This document shows, in pieces, positions 8,344 to 17,272 of a stretch of 64,000 bases of DNA. Origin of the DNA: Bacteroidales bacterium. Its GTDB lineage: Bacteria > Bacteroidota > Bacteroidia > Bacteroidales > JAUNSR01. The position numbers and the translations under genes were made by a program. The stretch is from positions 1-64,000 of the forward strand of contig JAUNSR010000008.1 in the NCBI GenBank assembly GCA_030539115.1. The letters run 5' to 3'. The notes under the pieces are model-generated. The model searched no databases. It was given only the letters and a program-made list of their open reading frames with translations, and was not told the DNA's origin. Positions within the stretch are counted from its first letter, which is position 1. The number at the start of each line of letters is the position of its first letter.

Positions 8344-8943
8344 ATGAATAAAATCAATTACGTTGTAAAAAGTGCTGTTGCAACATCTTTAATTCTTTTA
8401 GCTGCTACTCAATGTACTCCTAAAACTGGAGAATCAACTTCTGCACCTGCAACTGCGACAGAGGTAAGTTCTGCAACACTTCCTATTGCTTACATTAATA
8501 TAGATTCACTGCTTGTTAATTATAACTATGCAAAAGATCTTAATGAGGCTTTGTTGAGAAAGCAAGAGAATTCAAGAGCTACTTTAACAGAAAAAGGAAG
8601 AGCACTTGAAAAGGAAGTTGCTGAATTTCAAAGGAAAGTACAAACAAATGCTTTTATTAGCGAAAAGCGTGCTCAAGAGGAAGCTAATCGTTTACAAAAA
8701 CAGCAAAACGAACTTGAAGAGCTAAGCCAGCGTCTTAACAACGAAATTATGATAGAACAACAAAAGATGAATTCTCAGCTTAATGATACAATTCATAATT
8801 TCCTTAAAGAATTTAACGCTCAAAAGAAATACGAATTTATCTTCAGCAATACAATGGGAGATAATATTTTAATTGCTCAGCCTAAATATGATATAACCAC
8901 TGAAGTTTTAGACCTATTGAACAAAAGATATCAGGTTAAGTAA
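8344..8943 (+). CDS. OmpH/Skp-like periplasmic lipoprotein
   Basis: This is a 199-residue protein with a lipoprotein signal (LILLAATQC, lipid-bearing Cys near residue 24). It continues with a Thr/Ala-rich linker and the OmpH fold opening IAYINIDSLLVNYNYAKDL. A long charged coiled coil follows (about residues 70-145, rich in Glu, Lys and Gln), then the closing strand YEFIFSNTMGDNILIA. Skp/OmpH proteins are trimeric chaperones that hold outer-membrane proteins in the periplasm. The lipid anchor is a common Bacteroidetes variation. It follows the small membrane protein at 28 nt and ends in a strong terminator. Confidence 0.85.
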   Translation: MNKINYVVKSAVATSLILLAATQCTPKTGESTSAPATATEVSSATLPIAYINIDSLLVNYNYAKDLNEALLRKQENSRATLTEKGRALEKEVAEFQRKVQTNAFISEKRAQEEANRLQKQQNELEELSQRLNNEIMIEQQKMNSQLNDTIHNFLKEFNAQKKYEFIFSNTMGDNILIAQPKYDITTEVLDLLNKRYQVK

Positions 8944-8962
8944 TTCTGATACTTATATATTT

Positions 8963-9017
8963 AAAGACTCTCTTTGAGAATGTTGTAATAATCATTTTCA
9001 AAGAGAGTCTTTTGTTT
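8963..9017 (+). terminator. rho-independent terminator of OmpH gene
   Basis: AAAGACTCTCTTTGAGAATG (8963-8982) pairs with its near-perfect complement at 8993-9012 (one G-U). A T-rich tail follows. Confidence 0.85.
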
Positions 9018-9256
9018 TAAGAATTACTGTCCGACTAAAAAATAAAGAAATGGCGGTAAACATTATTGCTCTTTGTTATTGTTATTAAACAGTAAAGATT
9101 AAAAAAACAGCAATCTTTAAACTTTAAAAAGTTTTCAATAATATTATTATAGATTAGATTAATATTTTGATAGCAAAGGCTAATTATTAGTTAATTAAAT
9201 AATTGCAAATAGGCAATATCTCTAATATACTGTAAAACAAAACGCTCCAATGCTTT

Positions 9257-9264
9257 TACATTTG
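9257..9264 (+). promoter_or_regulatory. -7 box upstream of symporter gene
   Basis: TACATTTG matches TAnnTTTG and lies 73 nt before the symporter ATG. The rest of the 325-bp gap 9013-9337 is AT-rich with no other recognisable feature. Confidence 0.45.
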
Positions 9265-9337
9265 CTATAATTGGCAATATTTTATTATCATTGTGAAACA
9301 ATCCAATTCTTTACTCACTTTAAAATAGATTTAAAAT

Positions 9338-10741
9338 ATGACAGTCTTTGAGACATTAGTTGATTTTTTAAATAATTTCATTTGGACGTACATAATGATT
9401 GCCATGTTGCTTGGAGCAGCAATATGGTTTAGTATAAAAACAAGATTTGTTCAATTCAGAAAAATTGGAGAGATGTTTTTTCTTCTTGGAGAAGGAGCTG
9501 CAAAAGGTATTGAAAAAAATCAGGTGTCTTCTTTTCAAGCTTTTTGTATTTCTTTAGCCTCAAGAGTTGGCACTGGGAATCTGGCAGGAGTTGCAACCGC
9601 TGTAGCAATAGGCGGACCGGGTGCTGTTTTTTGGATGTGGATTATTGCCATTCTTGGAGCAGCCTCAGCCTTTATTGAATCGACTCTTGCCCAAATGTTT
9701 AAAGTAAAAGGAAAAGATTCATATATTGGAGGTCCCGCTTATTATATTCAAAGAGGTTTGGGGTTGAGATGGATGGCAATTTTATTTGCAGTTTGCATAA
9801 CAGTCACTTTTGGACTTATCTTTAATTCCTTACAGGCAAACACCATTGCTTTGGCCTTTCAAGACTCTTTCAGCATTGATCCAATCTGGATAGGAATTAT
9901 TATCTCTGCATTGACGTTGACTATAATTTTTGGTGGTGTTCATAGGATTGCTATTGTTTCAGGTGTTATCGTTCCTATTATGGCTCTTCTTTATATATTT
10001 CTGGCTATCGGTATTGTTTTGTTTAATATCGAAAAGCTTCCTGGAGTAATATCTTTGATTATTGAAAATGCTTTTGGCTTAGAACAGACTATTGGAGGAG
10101 GAGTTGGAGCGGCTTTAATGCAGGGAATAAGAAGAGGCTTGTTTTCTAATGAGGCAGGTTTGGGTTCTGCTCCTAATGCTGCGGCAACAGCCTATGTTTC
10201 TCATCCGGTAAAGCAGGGTCTTATACAAACATTGGGAGTTTTTACAGACACATTAATTATTTGCACCTGTACTGCCTTTATAATACTGTTTTCTGATCTT
10301 CATTCCACAACATCTTTAAATGGGATACAGCTTACTCAGGCTGCACTTTCAAGCGAGATTGGCTCTATCGGGAGTACTTTCGTTTCTATCGCCATACTCT
10401 TTTTTGCATTTACCTCAATCTTGGGAAATTATTATTATGGAGAGGCTAACATACTTTTCTTTACAAAAAAGAGATGGGTTATGACCTCTTACAGACTGCT
10501 TGTTGGTGTTATGACATTGGGAGGGTCTTTAATAAGTCTGCAATTGGTTTGGAATCTTGCTGATATCTCTATGGCTATAATGGGAATTGTCAACTTAATT
10601 GCAATACTTCTATTAGGGAAATATGCAATAAAAGCTTTGAAAGATTATAACAGTCAAAAAAGGATAGGTATTAAAAGCCCAATTTTCAGAGCTTCATCAA
10701 TTCCTGATATTGAAGATAAACTGACTTGTTGGCCTAAATAA
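9338..10741 (+). CDS. sodium:alanine/glycine symporter (AGCS family)
   Basis: This is a 467-residue inner-membrane transporter with about 11 hydrophobic helices. The AGCS signature is present near residues 75-110 (SRVGTGNLAGVATAVAIGGP then FWMW). So is the second conserved stretch RRGLFSNEAGLGSAPNAAA, about residues 264-285. These proteins import Ala, Gly or Gln with Na+. Length and both motifs fit the family fully. It is a single gene with its own -7 box and a bidirectional terminator. The exact amino acid cannot be told from sequence. Confidence 0.92.
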   Translation: MTVFETLVDFLNNFIWTYIMIAMLLGAAIWFSIKTRFVQFRKIGEMFFLLGEGAAKGIEKNQVSSFQAFCISLASRVGTGNLAGVATAVAIGGPGAVFWMWIIAILGAASAFIESTLAQMFKVKGKDSYIGGPAYYIQRGLGLRWMAILFAVCITVTFGLIFNSLQANTIALAFQDSFSIDPIWIGIIISALTLTIIFGGVHRIAIVSGVIVPIMALLYIFLAIGIVLFNIEKLPGVISLIIENAFGLEQTIGGGVGAALMQGIRRGLFSNEAGLGSAPNAAATAYVSHPVKQGLIQTLGVFTDTLIICTCTAFIILFSDLHSTTSLNGIQLTQAALSSEIGSIGSTFVSIAILFFAFTSILGNYYYGEANILFFTKKRWVMTSYRLLVGVMTLGGSLISLQLVWNLADISMAIMGIVNLIAILLLGKYAIKALKDYNSQKRIGIKSPIFRASSIPDIEDKLTCWPK

Positions 10742-10755
10742 CATATTCAAAAAAA

Positions 10756-10817
10756 AAAAGCCCATTGGAAATATTATTATAAATAAAAATATAATAATAC
10801 TCTTCCAATGGGCTTTT
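10756..10817. terminator. bidirectional terminator
   Basis: AAAAGCCCATTGGAA (10756-10770) and TTCCAATGGGCTTTT (10803-10817) form a perfect 15-bp stem. A further AT-rich inner stem extends it. The A-run and T-run on the two sides serve both the symporter (+) and the DUF4831-like gene (-). Confidence 0.9.
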
Positions 10818-10846
10818 CTATTTTAGGGATGATAAGGAATCTATAT

Positions 10847-11908
10847 TTATTGAATAACTTCGATTATGCCTCCGCTGATTGGATTAAACAAAGCTTTAGC
10901 TGGCATCTTTTTATCATCAAATATATTGGATGGAAATTGATATACAGAGCCTAATTGAGCAACTTGTATTTCAGATTCTGCCAAAGATTTATTGCCTGAC
11001 AGAATATTTACCTTAGCTTTTCCGGGAAGCAAATAGGCAACTCCTTTGTTCTTGTTTTTCTCTTTCTCTTTCTTTTGCTCCTCTGTAAGCTCTGAAAGAT
11101 TCTCAACGACTTTATAATCCAGATAAATTGGAGCGCCACCCAAATCATCAGAATTTACAACACCAAGATATTTTGAAAAGCGGAATAAGATTTCTTTAGA
11201 ATCTTTTGTTCCCGGTGTGATCTGAATCTTTTTGGTAATGTATTCCTTTTTTGTTGTTCCAATAAACATTGCAGTAAGAGCAGCCTCTTGTTCTTCCAAT
11301 TGAGAAATTATCAATTTAAAAGATTCCCCATCAGCAGGCAATTGGTCAACATCTCCTGTCAAAATATTAAGCTTACTTTCTCTTATACGGTAAATTTGCT
11401 TTGCAGCAACTTCTGCCATTTTAGCTGTTGACCCTGCAGAAAGTTGTTCCTCAGAAAGAACAGTATAATATGGATTTTCATTTTTTTTGTCAGCCTGAAT
11501 ATTTTCCTGCTGAGGATAAGCCATTTGCTTTGGCTCACTGTTTATAGACCAAAGAATGCCGTCAGTTGTAAGATAAAAACTTGGAGGATTGCCGGATTTA
11601 AATTTGACAACATAACTTTCATCTTTATTTGGCTTGGAATATGGAGTTAAAGAGATGCTATTTAGCTCCCAAGTAACCATATCCTCAGTGACAATTTCTT
11701 GAACGCCGAGATATTTTTCCGCATACTTATAATAAGGGCCGGCTTTCACACTGATTTTGGTTGTTTGCACCTCAACTTCAAGCATTGTAGTTGGCAAAGA
11801 ATAGGCTAAACCAAAATCATTATGTTTACCTGCTGTAACTTTTGTCGCCTCCTGAGCAAAAGCTCCGAAAGCTGCCATAAACAAAACCGGTAATAATAAC
11901 TTCTTCAT
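10847..11908 (-). CDS. DUF4831-like secreted protein
   Basis: This 353-residue protein has a signal peptide (MKKLLLPVLFMAAFGAFAQE). Its length and layout match the Bacteroidales DUF4831 family as I remember it. An N-terminal beta-rich part has LPTTMLEVEVQTTK and AGPYYKYAEKYLGV. The middle has RESKLNILTGDVDQLPADG and the end has GLVYLLPG-like GVAYLLPGKAKVNI. The function of the family is not known. It lies 224 nt downstream of the NAD(P)HX repair gene on the same strand, probably as a separate unit. Confidence 0.7.
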   Translation of the reverse strand: MKKLLLPVLFMAAFGAFAQEATKVTAGKHNDFGLAYSLPTTMLEVEVQTTKISVKAGPYYKYAEKYLGVQEIVTEDMVTWELNSISLTPYSKPNKDESYVVKFKSGNPPSFYLTTDGILWSINSEPKQMAYPQQENIQADKKNENPYYTVLSEEQLSAGSTAKMAEVAAKQIYRIRESKLNILTGDVDQLPADGESFKLIISQLEEQEAALTAMFIGTTKKEYITKKIQITPGTKDSKEILFRFSKYLGVVNSDDLGGAPIYLDYKVVENLSELTEEQKKEKEKNKNKGVAYLLPGKAKVNILSGNKSLAESEIQVAQLGSVYQFPSNIFDDKKMPAKALFNPISGGIIEVIQ

Positions 11909-12132
11909 CTATAATAATTTTAAATTTTTTTCAATATCTTAAAAAGCCTATATTTCCTTCTTTGATAAGCTTTAACAAGAAGTTTATATTCAAAATATAA
12001 AAACAGCTGTAAAATTAATCTTTTATAATACAGTGTAAAAGATTAAATAATATTTATTCCCCTCTTGATCTCTTGTTTTAATTACAAAAGATCAAAAAAC
12101 GAGTATTAAAAGAGATTATATTTTAGTTACTG

Positions 12133-13650
12133 TTATTTTGCAAGCCTCAATTGACGGAAAGCATGACCTAAATTGTCTATTATATCTCCCGCAGAAAGAG
12201 ATTCCTCTGAACTTCTGGTAAGAGCAATGTCAGCTGCCATACCATGAACATAGGTTCCAAGTATTGCAGCTTCAGCCGGGGTATAATTTTGTGACAATAA
12301 GGCTGTAATAATTCCAGTTAAAGTATCTCCGCTTCCCCCTGTTGCCATGCCCGGATTTCCAGAAGAATTAAAATGCACTTCCCCATTTGGAAGAACCACA
12401 GCAGTAAATGCACCTTTAAGGATAATAATAAACTTAAAATTAATAGCAACTTCAATAGCTTTATTCAATCTTTGGAAACTGTTCTCACATGCTCCAAAAA
12501 GTCGTTCAAACTCTTTTGGATGTGGTGTTAGAATAGAATAAGAAGGAAGAAGAGAAAGCAAATGATTGTTTTTAGCTATAATATTTATCGCATCGGCATC
12601 TACAACACATGGGCGGTTAATTTGTTTAAAAGCATTTTCAAGCGCCCATTCTGTGTTTGAATCTGTTCCTAAGCCAGGACCGAAGCCGATAGAATTGTAT
12701 GTGTTGATATTATTGATTTCAGAAACAATCTTTTCCTGCTTGTCTGCGTCAAACATGGCTTCCGGGACAGAGGTTTGAATAATATTGTTTGCACAGCCGG
12801 CAGAATGAACCGTTAAAAGGCCCACACCTGAGTGAAGACAGCCCTTGGAAGCTAAAACACAAGCTCCGATTTTCCCATAACTGCCGGCAACAATAAGAGC
12901 ATGACCAAATTTACCTTTATGGGCAAAACGGCTTCTTGGCTTTATGATTTTGGCAGCATCAAAACGCTCTGTCAAATACAAAGAGGTGGAGATTTTATTT
13001 ATTGCATTACGGCTTAAATTTATATCAAGGACAACAACTTCTCCTGTATATTTCTCAGATTCAGAAAACATAAAAGAGAATTTTGGGAATTGGAAAGTCA
13101 AAGTAAGATTTGCCCTAATAATATTTCTGAAATTATTATTGGTATTGTCCTCACAGAAATATCCGGATGGCATATCTATGGAAACAACTTTACTATGAGA
13201 CTCATTTATATACTGGATCACTGAAGCAAATCCCCCTACAATAGGTTGATTTAGTCCACTTCCAAAGAGTCCGTCAATTACCAATGTATCTTCATCAAGA
13301 ACCGGTGGGTTAAATTCCTTCACTATTTCTGAGAATTCAACATTTTCCATTCTTTCAACAAAAGCCTTATTTTTCAAACAATCTGGAGTAAGTTTACCTT
13401 TTGGATTGAAAAGGTAAGCTTGAACAGAATATCCTGCTTCAGCCATGATTCTTGCAACAGCTAACGCATCTCCCCCATTATTTCCCGGACCGGCAAAAAC
13501 AACAACAGGAGTTTTTTGACTCCAACGTGCCATTACTTCATCAGCAACAGCTCCGGATGCTCTCTCCATAAGATCATATAAGCTGATATTTTCTTCTTCC
13601 ACCGTTAGAGAATCAATTTCTTTTATGTTATTTGAAAAAAATAGTTTCAT
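12133..13650 (-). CDS. nnr: bifunctional NAD(P)HX epimerase/dehydratase
   Basis: This 505-residue fusion repairs hydrated NADH and NADPH. The N-terminal YjeF_N epimerase (about 1-215) shows VFAGPGNNGGDALAVARIM and VIDGLFGSGLNQPI. The C-terminal ribokinase-like ADP-dependent dehydratase (about 230-500) shows HKGKFGHALIVAGSYGKIGA, LTPHPKEFERLFG and the catalytic GNPGMATGGSGDTLTGII. The length is normal for the fused form. It acts in the cytosol. It diverges from the MFS gene at 13939. Confidence 0.93.
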   Translation of the reverse strand: MKLFFSNNIKEIDSLTVEEENISLYDLMERASGAVADEVMARWSQKTPVVVFAGPGNNGGDALAVARIMAEAGYSVQAYLFNPKGKLTPDCLKNKAFVERMENVEFSEIVKEFNPPVLDEDTLVIDGLFGSGLNQPIVGGFASVIQYINESHSKVVSIDMPSGYFCEDNTNNNFRNIIRANLTLTFQFPKFSFMFSESEKYTGEVVVLDINLSRNAINKISTSLYLTERFDAAKIIKPRSRFAHKGKFGHALIVAGSYGKIGACVLASKGCLHSGVGLLTVHSAGCANNIIQTSVPEAMFDADKQEKIVSEINNINTYNSIGFGPGLGTDSNTEWALENAFKQINRPCVVDADAINIIAKNNHLLSLLPSYSILTPHPKEFERLFGACENSFQRLNKAIEVAINFKFIIILKGAFTAVVLPNGEVHFNSSGNPGMATGGSGDTLTGIITALLSQNYTPAEAAILGTYVHGMAADIALTRSSEESLSAGDIIDNLGHAFRQLRLAK

Positions 13651-13807
13651 TATAAAATTATATTATTAATTAAAAAATCATCTAAAAATCACTTGTCAAG
13701 AGAGAAATATGCTTTGACAATTTGAATAATTGATGAAAAACATACACAAATTTATATCAAAAGTGCAATTTGTTGAAAACAAAACTATAAAAAGAGCATT
13801 TGTTTTT

Positions 13808-13815
13808 TATTTTTG
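13808..13815 (+). promoter_or_regulatory. -7 box upstream of MFS transporter gene
   Basis: TATTTTTG is a TAnnTTTG match, 123 nt before the ATG at 13939, in the divergent gap between nnr and the transporter. No good -33 partner is seen. Confidence 0.4.
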
Positions 13816-13938
13816 CATAGTCAAGATACTTTTTTATTTTCATTATGCTTTAGAAATATTTTTTCCATTTACATAATGTAAATTTTTGTTCCTCTTTACA
13901 TCAATAGAAAACAAATTATTTAAACATCTAATATTACA

Positions 13939-15321
13939 ATGGTTGAAAAAATGAGAAAAACGCTGCGCGATTCTGCTGCAGCTCGATGGGGTGCATTAAT
14001 TATCGTATCTTTTACGATGATGTGCGGTTATTTCCTTACTGACGTTATGGCTCCCCTTGAAGACTTGCTTATGAAAAGCGTAGAAGAAGGTGGTTTAGGA
14101 TGGACAGGGACACAATATGGTTTCTTTACAGGAGCTTATGGATGGTTCAATGTCTTTTTATTAATGCTTATCTTTGGTGGTCTTATCCTTGATAAAATGG
14201 GGGTTAGGTTCACCGGTCTTGGAGCATGCTTTTTAATGTTTTTAGGAGCCTTAATAAAATATTACGCAATCTCCCCATTTTTTCATCTTACTCAACCGAT
14301 ATTAGGCTTTAATCCTCAAGTATTAATAGCAGGATTAGGCTTTGCCACTTTTGGTGTTGGTGTAGAAATTGCCGGGATTACCGTTTCAAAGATTATTGTT
14401 AAATGGTTTACAGGTTATGAACTTGCTCTTGCTTTAGGAATTCAGGTTGCTTTGGCAAGAATAGGGACAGCCTGTGCATTGATGTTTAGTCTTCCGATTG
14501 CTCAAAAGATGGGACATATTTCTTTCCCTGTTCTTTTCGGTGCTTTACTTCTTTGTATTGGAACTATCTCTTTCCTTGTTTATAACGTAATGGATCGTAA
14601 ACTCGACAAAGAGGAGGAAGCCGGAGAAACAAAAGAGGAGATAGAAGAGGAAGGGTTCAAGCTTTCAGACATCAAGCTTATTGTAACAAATTATGGCTTT
14701 TGGCTTATAGCTCTTCTTTGTGTGCTTTTCTATTCGGGGGTTTTCCCGTTCTTGAAGTTCGCAACAAAGATTATGATCTACAAATATGATGTAGATCCAT
14801 ATATTGCCGGCAACATTCCAGCTATACTTCCATTTGGAACAATCCTTCTGACTCCATTATTTGGTTCTATTTATGATAGAATAGGCAAAGGAGCTACTTT
14901 GATGATTATCGGCTCGGTAATGCTTGCCATAGTTCATTTTCTTTTCGCTTTACCTATTTTAAACATTTGGTGGTTTGCAGTAACATTGATGCTTATCCTT
15001 GGAGTAGCCTTCTCTTTGGTTCCTTCAGCGATGTGGCCTTCTGTTCCTAAAATCATTCCTCAGAAACAACTTGGCACTGCTTATTCTTTAATATTCTATA
15101 TTCAAAACATTGGCCTTATGGGTGTTCCAATGCTTATTGGATGGGTAATAGAGACCTTTGCTAAAAGAGTTGCTCCTGATGGTGCAATAAGTTATGACTA
15201 CACAGTTCCGATGGCAATATTTACTCTTTTCGGAATACTTGCAATACTTGTTTCTGTAACATTGAAATATGTAAATGCAAAGAAGGGCTATGGTTTGGAA
15301 GAACCTAATATTAAGAAATAG
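13939..15321 (+). CDS. MFS transporter, MFSD1-like
   Basis: This is a 460-residue, 12-helix major facilitator. Motif A-like GGLILDKMGVRFTG follows helix 2. A charged loop (KEEEAGETKEEIEEEGF, about 228-248) splits the two bundles. SAMWPSVPKIIPQKQLGTAY with IQNIGLMGVP in helices 10-11 is typical of MFSD1-like proteins, whose animal member exports dipeptides from lysosomes. A peptide or amino-acid substrate is therefore an inference, supported by the POT peptide symporter gene 91 nt downstream on the same strand. The substrate is not proven. Confidence 0.75.
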   Translation: MVEKMRKTLRDSAAARWGALIIVSFTMMCGYFLTDVMAPLEDLLMKSVEEGGLGWTGTQYGFFTGAYGWFNVFLLMLIFGGLILDKMGVRFTGLGACFLMFLGALIKYYAISPFFHLTQPILGFNPQVLIAGLGFATFGVGVEIAGITVSKIIVKWFTGYELALALGIQVALARIGTACALMFSLPIAQKMGHISFPVLFGALLLCIGTISFLVYNVMDRKLDKEEEAGETKEEIEEEGFKLSDIKLIVTNYGFWLIALLCVLFYSGVFPFLKFATKIMIYKYDVDPYIAGNIPAILPFGTILLTPLFGSIYDRIGKGATLMIIGSVMLAIVHFLFALPILNIWWFAVTLMLILGVAFSLVPSAMWPSVPKIIPQKQLGTAYSLIFYIQNIGLMGVPMLIGWVIETFAKRVAPDGAISYDYTVPMAIFTLFGILAILVSVTLKYVNAKKGYGLEEPNIKK

Positions 15322-15412
15322 CCTTTAAATCAAACAATTATTAATAATCCTTTCTAAGAAAGATTATATATTTTCTAATTCACACATACCTAATTTTTTA
15401 AATTAATTATCT

Positions 15413-17083
15413 ATGTTTAAAGGACAACCTAAAGGGCTTTACGCCTTAGCCTTAGCAAATACTGGTGAAAGATTTGGTTATTACACCATGCTTGCCATAT
15501 TTGTTTTGTATTTGCAGGCAAAATTTGGATACTCAACAGATCAAACAAGCCAAATCTTCGGTATTTTCCTTGGATTCGTTTATTTCATGCCATTAATTGG
15601 CGGAATAATTGCCGATAAGGTCGGTTATGGTAAAATGGTTACTTCTGGAATCATAATTATGTTTCTTGGTTATTCTCTACTGGCTATTCCAACTGCAGAT
15701 GCAGGCTTTGGAAAGTATATGATGTTTGGAGCACTAACTCTTATTGCTTGTGGTACAGGATTCTTTAAGGGAAACCTTCAAGTAATGGTAGGAAATCTTT
15801 ATGATGCCCCTGAATACAGCGAAAAACGTGATAAGGCTTTCAGTCTTTTCTATATGGCTATCAATGTTGGTGCCTTATTTGCTCCTACAGCAGCCACTGT
15901 CGTAACAAACTATGTTTTAGGAAAAGCAAACTTCTTCTATAGCGCTCAGATTCCTGCTCTTGCTCATCAATTTTTGAACAATGCAGCTGAGATGTCTGCT
16001 GAGAATCAAGCAACTCTTGCCACTCTTCAATCAGCTCAGGGCTTTGTTGGCGATACTAAGCTTTTCTGTGAGCAATATATATCTCAGTTATCTGAAGCGT
16101 ACAACTATGGTTTTGGCGTTGCCTGTATATCTCTTATCATTTCCATGGCAATATATATTGTATTCCGCAGCACTTTCAAACATGCTGACTACAATTCAAA
16201 AACTGCCCCTAAGACAAATGGAAATACTGTTGAATTAACGCCTCAACAAACTAAGAGTCGTATTATCGCTCTACTTCTTGTTTTTGCTGTTGTAATATTC
16301 TTCTGGATGTCTTTCCATCAAAATGGATTAACGATGACATTCTTTGCACGTGACTATACGCAACCTTTTGCTGAAGGCTTTACAAGAATTGGATTTAACG
16401 TATGGAATCTTGTTTTAATAATTATTGCCGTTTACGGAGGATTCTCAATTTTCCAATCTGAAACATCAAAAGGGAAATTTATATCAAGCATTGTAACTAT
16501 TGCTTCCCTTTTAGTAATCGGATATCAATTTAAAACTGCAGAACCTACAGTAAACATTTTACCTCAGATATTCCAGCAGTTTAATCCTTTCTTTGTTGTT
16601 GCACTTACACCTGTTTCAATAGCACTTTTCGGCTATCTTGCTTCACGTGGCAAGGAACCTTCCACACCAAGAAAGATTGGTCTGGGTATGTTAATTGCCG
16701 CAGCCGGATTTTTGATTCTTTCTATTGGTTCTTTAGGTCTCCCAACACCAACAGAACTTTCTCAGACAGGAATTTCTCCCAATCAATTAGTATCTCCTAA
16801 TTGGCTTATTTCAACATATCTTGTTTTAACTTTTGCAGAGCTGCTGCTTTCTCCAATGGGTATTTCATTTGTTTCTAAAGTAGCTCCTCCAAAATATAAA
16901 GGTATGATGATGGGGTGTTGGTTTGCCGCAACAGCTATTGGCAACTATCTTGTTTCTATAATAGGTCTTCTTTGGGGAGGAATGCAGCTTTGGATGCTTT
17001 GGGGTGTTCTTATTGTTTGCTGTCTTCTTTCAGCATTGTTTATTTTCTCTATTATGAAGAAATTGGAACACGCGACAGAATAA
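15413..17083 (+). CDS. POT/PTR2-family peptide symporter
   Basis: This is a 556-residue proton-coupled oligopeptide transporter-type protein with about 14 helices. The first helix holds NTGERFGYYTM, corresponding to the family's ExxERFxYY. The first Glu is Asn here, while Glu-Arg and Tyr-Tyr are kept. The second signature is FSLFYMAINVGALFAP (FYxxINxG). A periplasmic or loop insertion (about 175-225, QIPALAHQFLNNAAEM) lies between helices 5 and 6. It follows the MFS gene and precedes a strong terminator, suggesting a peptide-uptake pair. The altered motif may change proton coupling. Confidence 0.88.
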   Translation: MFKGQPKGLYALALANTGERFGYYTMLAIFVLYLQAKFGYSTDQTSQIFGIFLGFVYFMPLIGGIIADKVGYGKMVTSGIIIMFLGYSLLAIPTADAGFGKYMMFGALTLIACGTGFFKGNLQVMVGNLYDAPEYSEKRDKAFSLFYMAINVGALFAPTAATVVTNYVLGKANFFYSAQIPALAHQFLNNAAEMSAENQATLATLQSAQGFVGDTKLFCEQYISQLSEAYNYGFGVACISLIISMAIYIVFRSTFKHADYNSKTAPKTNGNTVELTPQQTKSRIIALLLVFAVVIFFWMSFHQNGLTMTFFARDYTQPFAEGFTRIGFNVWNLVLIIIAVYGGFSIFQSETSKGKFISSIVTIASLLVIGYQFKTAEPTVNILPQIFQQFNPFFVVALTPVSIALFGYLASRGKEPSTPRKIGLGMLIAAAGFLILSIGSLGLPTPTELSQTGISPNQLVSPNWLISTYLVLTFAELLLSPMGISFVSKVAPPKYKGMMMGCWFAATAIGNYLVSIIGLLWGGMQLWMLWGVLIVCCLLSALFIFSIMKKLEHATE

Positions 17084-17106
17084 TTTTTATTCTATAAATA
17101 ATTTCG

Positions 17107-17145
17107 AAACGGCATAAGGTTATTTAATCTTATGCCGTTTTTATT
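17107..17145 (+). terminator. rho-independent terminator of peptide symporter gene
   Basis: AAACGGCATAAG (17107-17118) pairs perfectly with CTTATGCCGTTT (17129-17140), followed by a T-rich tail. Confidence 0.9.
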
Positions 17146-17179
17146 ATTACATATATATTTCTTTTTTTTAAATAATTTA

Positions 17180-17213
17180 TTTGCTCTTCTAAGGAAAAGA
17201 TAAATTACTTTCG
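17180..17213 (+). promoter_or_regulatory. probable promoter of beta-mannosidase gene
   Basis: TTTG (17180-17183), 22 nt, then TACTTTCG (17206-17213), one base off TAnnTTTG. It lies 60 nt before the ATG at 17273. Confidence 0.45.
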
Positions 17214-17272
17214 CCATATTCTAAAAAACAAAGTCTTACAACAAATTATATACCTATACTTTAGCAATAATT

